Source: Reyranella sp. | GTDB taxonomy: Bacteria > Pseudomonadota > Alphaproteobacteria > Reyranellales > Reyranellaceae | Reading direction: 5' to 3' | Length of the DNA stretch: 17,957 bases | Assembly: GCA_004296815.1 (NCBI GenBank) | Contig: SCVT01000564.1 | Location: 1 to 17,957, forward strand | Shown: piece after piece, positions 14,953 through 17,957 of the stretch | Numbering within the stretch: the first letter of the stretch is position 1 | Layout: each line of letters begins with the position of its first letter | Position numbers and translations under genes: made by a program | Notes under the pieces: generated by a model | The model's database searches: none | The model's input: the letters and a program-made list of their open reading frames with translations, nothing else | What the model was told of the DNA's origin: nothing

Positions 14953-15894
14953 GTGCTCGCGTTCCTCACCCAGCGGCTGCTGCAGCTCATTCCGACACTG
15001 TTCTTCGTGTCGGTGCTGATCTTCGGCCTGCAGCAGCTCCTGCCCGGCGATCCGGCCTTGATCATGGCCGGTGAGGAACGCGATCCCGAGGTGCTGGAGG
15101 AGATCCGCCGCCAGTATCGCCTGAACGAGCCGATCTGGATCCAGTACTTCTACTGGATCCAGGGCGTGCTCGCCGGGAACCTGGGCGAGTCGATGCGCCT
15201 CAAGGCGTCGGTCATGTCGCTGGTGCAGGAGAAGCTGCCGGTCACCCTGCAGCTCGCCTCGATGGCGATCGTGGTGGCGCTTGGCATCGGCATCCCCGCC
15301 GGCATCATCTCGGCCGTCAAGAAGGACACGGCCTGGGACTACGGCGCCAACATCTTCGCCCTGTGGGGCATCAGCACGCCCAATTTCTGGTTGGGCATCC
15401 TGATGATCTTCCTGTTCTCGGTGACGCTCGGCTGGCTGCCGGCATCGGGCTATGTGTCCCTGTCCGAGAACTGGCAGGCGAGCCTCCTCACCACAGTCAT
15501 GCCGGCCTTCGTGCTGGGCAACGCCATCGCCGCGATCCTGATGCGCCATACGCGCAGCGCCATGCTGCAGGCGATGGGCGCCGACTATGTCCGCACCGCG
15601 CGTGCCAAGGGCCTCTACGAGCGCCGTGTCGTACTGAAGCACGCGCTGCGCAACGCCATGACTCCGGTGATCACCCTGGGCGCGCTCGAGTTCGGCACGC
15701 TGCTTTCGGGGGCGGTGCTGACGGAGCAGATCTTCACCATCCCCGGCTTCGGCAAGCTGATCGTCGATGCGGTGTTCAACCGCGACTACGCGGTCGTCCA
15801 GGGCGTGGTGCTGGTGACCTCGACCGCCTACATCGCTCTCAACCTGCTGGCCGACATCGCCTACGTGCTGGTCAACCCGAGGCTGCGCGGATGA
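14953..15894 (+). CDS. Peptide-type ABC permease (DppB/GsiC-like)
   Basis: 313-residue inner-membrane permease, one half of the translocation pore. The N-terminus is typical of DppB proteins: QRLLQLIPTLFFVSVLIFGL as first membrane helix, followed by LLPGDPA and the periplasmic RRQYRLNEPIWIQYFYW segment. The ATPase-coupling EAA-type loop is seen as YVRTARAKGLYERRVVLKHALRN (near residues 212-236), and several further hydrophobic helices are present. The start is GTG at 14953, three bases after the solute-binding-protein stop, with no separate ribosome-binding site in the gap, so translation is probably coupled. The stop overlaps the ATG of the second permease (ATGA at 15891-15894). The family is certain; substrate is set by the cassette, not by this gene. 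Confidence 0.93.
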   Translation: MLAFLTQRLLQLIPTLFFVSVLIFGLQQLLPGDPALIMAGEERDPEVLEEIRRQYRLNEPIWIQYFYWIQGVLAGNLGESMRLKASVMSLVQEKLPVTLQLASMAIVVALGIGIPAGIISAVKKDTAWDYGANIFALWGISTPNFWLGILMIFLFSVTLGWLPASGYVSLSENWQASLLTTVMPAFVLGNAIAAILMRHTRSAMLQAMGADYVRTARAKGLYERRVVLKHALRNAMTPVITLGALEFGTLLSGAVLTEQIFTIPGFGKLIVDAVFNRDYAVVQGVVLVTSTAYIALNLLADIAYVLVNPRLRG

Positions 15895-16778
15895 CCGCCA
15901 CAACGCTTCCCAACGCGGCGCCCGTCGCCGACGCCCGAGAGGAGAACCCCTGGGCGCGAGCCTGGCGGCGCCTGCGCCGACGCAAGGGCGCCATGTTCGG
16001 CCTCGTCGTCGTGCTGCTGTTCGTGATGGTCGCGGTTGCCGCCCCCCTGGTAGCGCCCTACGACCCGATCGCCACGAGTTGGAGCGCCGTGCGCAAGCCG
16101 CCGTCCTGGGCGCACTGGCTCGGCACCGACGAGGTCGGCCGTGACGTGCTCAGCCGCATCATCTGGGGCGCGCGCGCCTCGCTCAGCGCCGGTCTGGTCT
16201 CGGTCGGCATCGCGCTGGCGTTCGGCGTGCCGCTCGGCCTGCTCGCGGGCTATGCCGGCGGATGGATCGACGCGCTGCTGTCGCGGATCGTCGACGCCAT
16301 GCTCGCCGTGCCGTTCCTGATCCTGGCGATCGCGCTCGCGGCTTTCCTGGGACCGAGCCTCAGCAATGCCATGATCGCCATCGGCATCACCGCCACACCG
16401 GTATTCATCCGCCTGACCCGCGGCCAGACCATCGCGGCCAAGGTCGAGGACTATGTCGAGGCCGCGCGTGCCGTCGGCAATCCGCATTGGCGCATCGCGC
16501 TCCGCCACGTGCTGCCGAACATCGTCCCACCGCTGCTCGTGCAGGCGTCTCTCGCCATCGCGGGCGCGATCATCGCCGAGGCGGCGCTGTCGTTCCTCGG
16601 TCTCGGCCAGCAGCCGCCGTCGCCCTCCTGGGGCAGCATGTTGAACTCGGCGCAGCGCTTCATCGCCCAGGCGCCATGGATGGCCTTCTGGCCGGGCTTT
16701 GCGATCTTCTTCGCGGTCCTGTCGTTCAACCTGTTGGGCGACGGCCTGCGCGACGCACTCGACCCGCGCCACAAGTAG
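15891..16778 (+). CDS. Peptide-type ABC permease (DppC/GsiD-like)
   Basis: 295-residue second permease subunit. It has the DppC-type long cytoplasmic N-terminus (ENPWARAWRRLRRRKGAMFGLV) before the first membrane helix, then the periplasmic PPSWAHWLGTDEVGRDVLSRIIWGARASL signature. The EAA loop is VEDYVEAARAVGNPHWRIALRHVLPN, and a late FNLLGDGLRDALDPR terminus is characteristic of the family. The start is the ATG at 15891 overlapping the previous stop. An upstream in-frame start at 15363 would lie inside the first permease and yields no family sequence. It is the last gene of the cassette; the next gene is convergent and only 14 bp away, with no visible hairpin terminator between them. Confidence 0.93.
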   Translation: MTATTLPNAAPVADAREENPWARAWRRLRRRKGAMFGLVVVLLFVMVAVAAPLVAPYDPIATSWSAVRKPPSWAHWLGTDEVGRDVLSRIIWGARASLSAGLVSVGIALAFGVPLGLLAGYAGGWIDALLSRIVDAMLAVPFLILAIALAAFLGPSLSNAMIAIGITATPVFIRLTRGQTIAAKVEDYVEAARAVGNPHWRIALRHVLPNIVPPLLVQASLAIAGAIIAEAALSFLGLGQQPPSPSWGSMLNSAQRFIAQAPWMAFWPGFAIFFAVLSFNLLGDGLRDALDPRHK

Positions 16779-16792
16779 CCGGTTACCCGCCC

Positions 16793-17056
16793 CTAGTTCG
16801 GCAGCGAGGTATCGACGGCTTCGAACGCAGGCACGCCACTGGTTAGCGTGGTCACGCGCTCCTCCACGAGAAGCTGGGCGACCGCGAGGAAGTGCACCAG
16901 CTCGCTGTCGGCCAGGCCCTCCGCTTCCTCGATCAGATCACGCACCCCGTGCCACACCCTGAACAACGCCGCCGCCCGTTTCTTTTCCGAAAGCGGCGCC
17001 TTGCCGCGCCGCCGCTGGATATTCGGTTCGACGATGATCTCGAAACCATCTGCCAT
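16793..17056 (-). CDS. Small hypothetical protein (87 aa)
   Basis: I do not recognise this family. The 87-residue product is soluble, charged and without signal peptide or membrane segment: an N-terminal MADGFEIIVEPNIQRRRGK, then a probable helical stretch with alternating charged and hydrophobic residues (SEKKRAAALFRVWHGVRDLIEEAEGL, then ADSELVHFLAVAQLLVEERV), ending SLPN. Reasons to think it real: balanced composition, unlike the Arg/Ala-rich antisense shadows nearby; GGCGGG 5 nt before the ATG at 17056; and it fills an otherwise empty region. A GTG at 17062 would add two residues (MY). It lies downstream of the GNAT gene on the same strand with a 167-bp gap, and converges on the ABC cassette with 14 bp between stops. 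It might be a small regulator or adaptor, but no helix-turn-helix is evident. Confidence 0.6.
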   Translation of the reverse strand: MADGFEIIVEPNIQRRRGKAPLSEKKRAAALFRVWHGVRDLIEEAEGLADSELVHFLAVAQLLVEERVTTLTSGVPAFEAVDTSLPN

Positions 17057-17150
17057 GTACACCCGCCTGACGCTGCCGCGTCCGCGCGCCGGCCGTAGCC
17101 GACGCGCGGACGGGCGTGGAACGTCGCCTAGCCCCCCGGCCGATCGCTTT

Positions 17151-17183
17151 TGCCTGCCGTACCCTACCCCAAAAGGGCAGGCA
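17151..17183. repeat. 8-bp inverted repeat in the GNAT-small gene gap
   Basis: TGCCTGCC (17151-17158) and GGCAGGCA (17176-17183) form a perfect 8-bp stem with a 17-nt loop. Outer GATCGC (17142-17147) and GCGATC (17191-17196) could extend it imperfectly. It lies in the 167-bp non-coding stretch 17057-17223 on the minus-strand path from the GNAT gene to the small gene. There is no T-run on either side, so it is not a textbook intrinsic terminator. It may be an operator, an mRNA structure, or a Rho-dependent stop aid. Apart from this, I see no gene in 17057-17223. Confidence 0.45.
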
Positions 17184-17223
17184 GGCGATGGCGATCCTTG
17201 GCGACATTCTCTTCAGGCCGGCA

Positions 17224-17790
17224 TCAGTTGCTGGGAGTCCCCAGCGGCAGTCCGGAAGCATCGAGGGGCTGCTCGCGCCGCAGCACGACGGCCTCGGGCG
17301 CCTCGACCTCGGGCAGCGGCTTGCTGGGGTCGACGGCACGGACCATCGCCACGATGCGCTTCGCGCCACCGCCCGCATCCTCGGCGACGAGGCGGCGCCA
17401 GCCGTGCTTTTCCCAGTACTTCACGTCCTGCGGCAGGGACTGGGTGTAGAGCATGTTGCAGCCACGGCTTTCCGCCAGCTTGCGGCAACGCTCGAGCAGG
17501 AGCTGGCCGATATTGTGGCCGCGGTAACGCTGGATCACCGCCAGCCGCTCGGGCATGGCGAAGGACTGGAACCAGCGGACGCGAACCGCCCCCACGGGCT
17601 CTTCGCCGACATAGGCGATGACGTGGGTGGCGCCGAAATCGTGACCGTCGAACTCCTCGGAGTACGGCACGCCCAGCTCGCCCACGAAGCAGGCAGCCCG
17701 CACCGCGAAGGCCTGCAGCGAGTCTTCCATCCTCATGGCGAGCTTGGTCGCGATGATCTCGCCGTCGATCGATTGTGCAATGGCAGTCAT
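17224..17790 (-). CDS. GNAT-family N-acetyltransferase
   Basis: 188-residue acetyltransferase of the GNAT superfamily, transferring acetyl from acetyl-CoA to an unknown amine. Core elements: beta-strand pair THVIAYVGEEPVGAVRVRWFQ (55-75), strand ERLAVIQRYRGHNIGQLLLERC (81-102), which is motif A for CoA pyrophosphate binding, and QSLPQDVKYWEKHGWRRL (117-134), typical of motif B. In motif A the usual R-x-x-G-x-G reads R90-G-H-N93-I-G95, so the first glycine is Asn. About 50 residues beyond the minimal fold (139-188) form an acidic/proline-rich tail, PSKPLPEVEAPEAV. The start is the ATG at 17790, with a GGGGGA ribosome-binding site about 7 nt upstream. It begins 12 nt after the stop of the partial upstream gene and is probably co-transcribed with it. 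Substrate unknown. Confidence 0.85.
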   Translation of the reverse strand: MTAIAQSIDGEIIATKLAMRMEDSLQAFAVRAACFVGELGVPYSEEFDGHDFGATHVIAYVGEEPVGAVRVRWFQSFAMPERLAVIQRYRGHNIGQLLLERCRKLAESRGCNMLYTQSLPQDVKYWEKHGWRRLVAEDAGGGAKRIVAMVRAVDPSKPLPEVEAPEAVVLRREQPLDASGLPLGTPSN

Positions 17791-17802
17791 GTTACGTCCC
17801 CC

Positions 17803-17957
17803 TCAGTTCGCTCGACGCTCGGTCCATTCCGCATGCGGATTGGACGCGCCCCTCACAGTCGATTCCTCCAGGATGCCGCGCTGATCGAGCCGATCCTCCG
17901 GCCGGTTCAGCACCAGCGGATCGGAGAAGATCGTCGGCTTGTCCTTCTCCTCGAGCC
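17803..17957 (-). CDS. C-terminal 51 residues of an unidentified protein (truncated)
   Basis: A minus-strand frame open to the right edge ends in TGA at the complement of 17803-17805. It reads LEEKDKPTIFSDPLVLNRPE, then a charged stretch (DRLDQRGILEE), and ends NPHAEWTERRAN. Composition and codon use are those of a genuine protein (G/C in most third positions, no Arg/Ala-only bias), and the 12-nt spacing to the GNAT start, with the GGGGGA ribosome-binding site between them, suggests one operon. The piece is too short to assign a family; only the hydrophilic C-terminus is in view. Confidence 0.65.
   Translation of the reverse strand, partial: LEEKDKPTIFSDPLVLNRPEDRLDQRGILEESTVRGASNPHAEWTERRAN

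Noticed and set aside
13921..15903. 660-residue open frame on the - strand across the binding-protein and permease genes
   Set aside because: Antisense shadow; composition dominated by Asp/Arg/His/Leu in repetitive dipeptides with no recognisable domain, opposite to three clear ABC transporter features.
1..17957. Defence island, prophage, transposon or CRISPR
   Set aside because: No integrase, transposase, direct-repeat array, nuclease-helicase or toxin-antitoxin signature seen; gene content is transport, metabolism and envelope, with uniform codon use.

Overview
The window is GC-rich (codon third positions mostly G or C) and densely packed with genes. Its gene families (Slam-like TPR-barrel, FecR-domain protein, YgfZ, acrylyl-CoA reductase AcuI, split Dpp/Gsi-type ABC transporter) and long signal peptides suggest a Gram-negative proteobacterium, most likely an alphaproteobacterium. 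No rRNA, tRNA, insertion sequence, integrase, phage gene or CRISPR array is visible, so nothing here marks a recent mobile element.

Layout. Positions 1-2135 (+ strand) hold the 3'-terminal part of a Kef-type K+/H+ antiporter with an RCK/TrkA-N domain, followed 7 nt later by an endonuclease/exonuclease/phosphatase-fold hydrolase. Positions 2126-5965 (- strand) hold a cardiolipin-synthase-like phospholipase D enzyme, a class III omega-amino-acid:pyruvate aminotransferase and AcuI; the last two look like an operon read acuI to aminotransferase. Divergent from acuI is a YgfZ-like folate-binding protein (6037-6903, + strand). Positions 6909-9441 hold a two-gene + strand unit: a Slam-like TPR/outer-membrane barrel protein and a secreted FecR-domain protein. 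It is preceded by a perfect TATAAT box that lies inside a 15-bp palindrome and so close to the ATG that the mRNA is probably leaderless. Positions 9511-16778 (+ strand) are a six-gene cassette: a gamma-glutamyltranspeptidase-fold Ntn hydrolase, two peptide-type ABC ATPases, a solute-binding protein and two permeases, with ATGA overlaps at three of its five junctions. Positions 16793-17957 (- strand) hold an unrecognised 87-residue protein, a GNAT acetyltransferase and the C-terminus of an unidentified protein.

How the genes may work together. The 9511-16778 cassette resembles in logic the Escherichia coli iaaA-gsiABCD locus (Ntn hydrolase plus glutathione importer). However, the hydrolase lacks the residues that hold the gamma-glutamyl group in E. 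coli GGT, so the imported and cleaved compound is probably a different amide or peptide. The Slam-like/FecR pair is the best candidate here for an undescribed system: an outer-membrane translocon next to a possible cargo or surface partner that does not look like known Slam cargo. All assignments come from reading motifs by eye; no database search was run.
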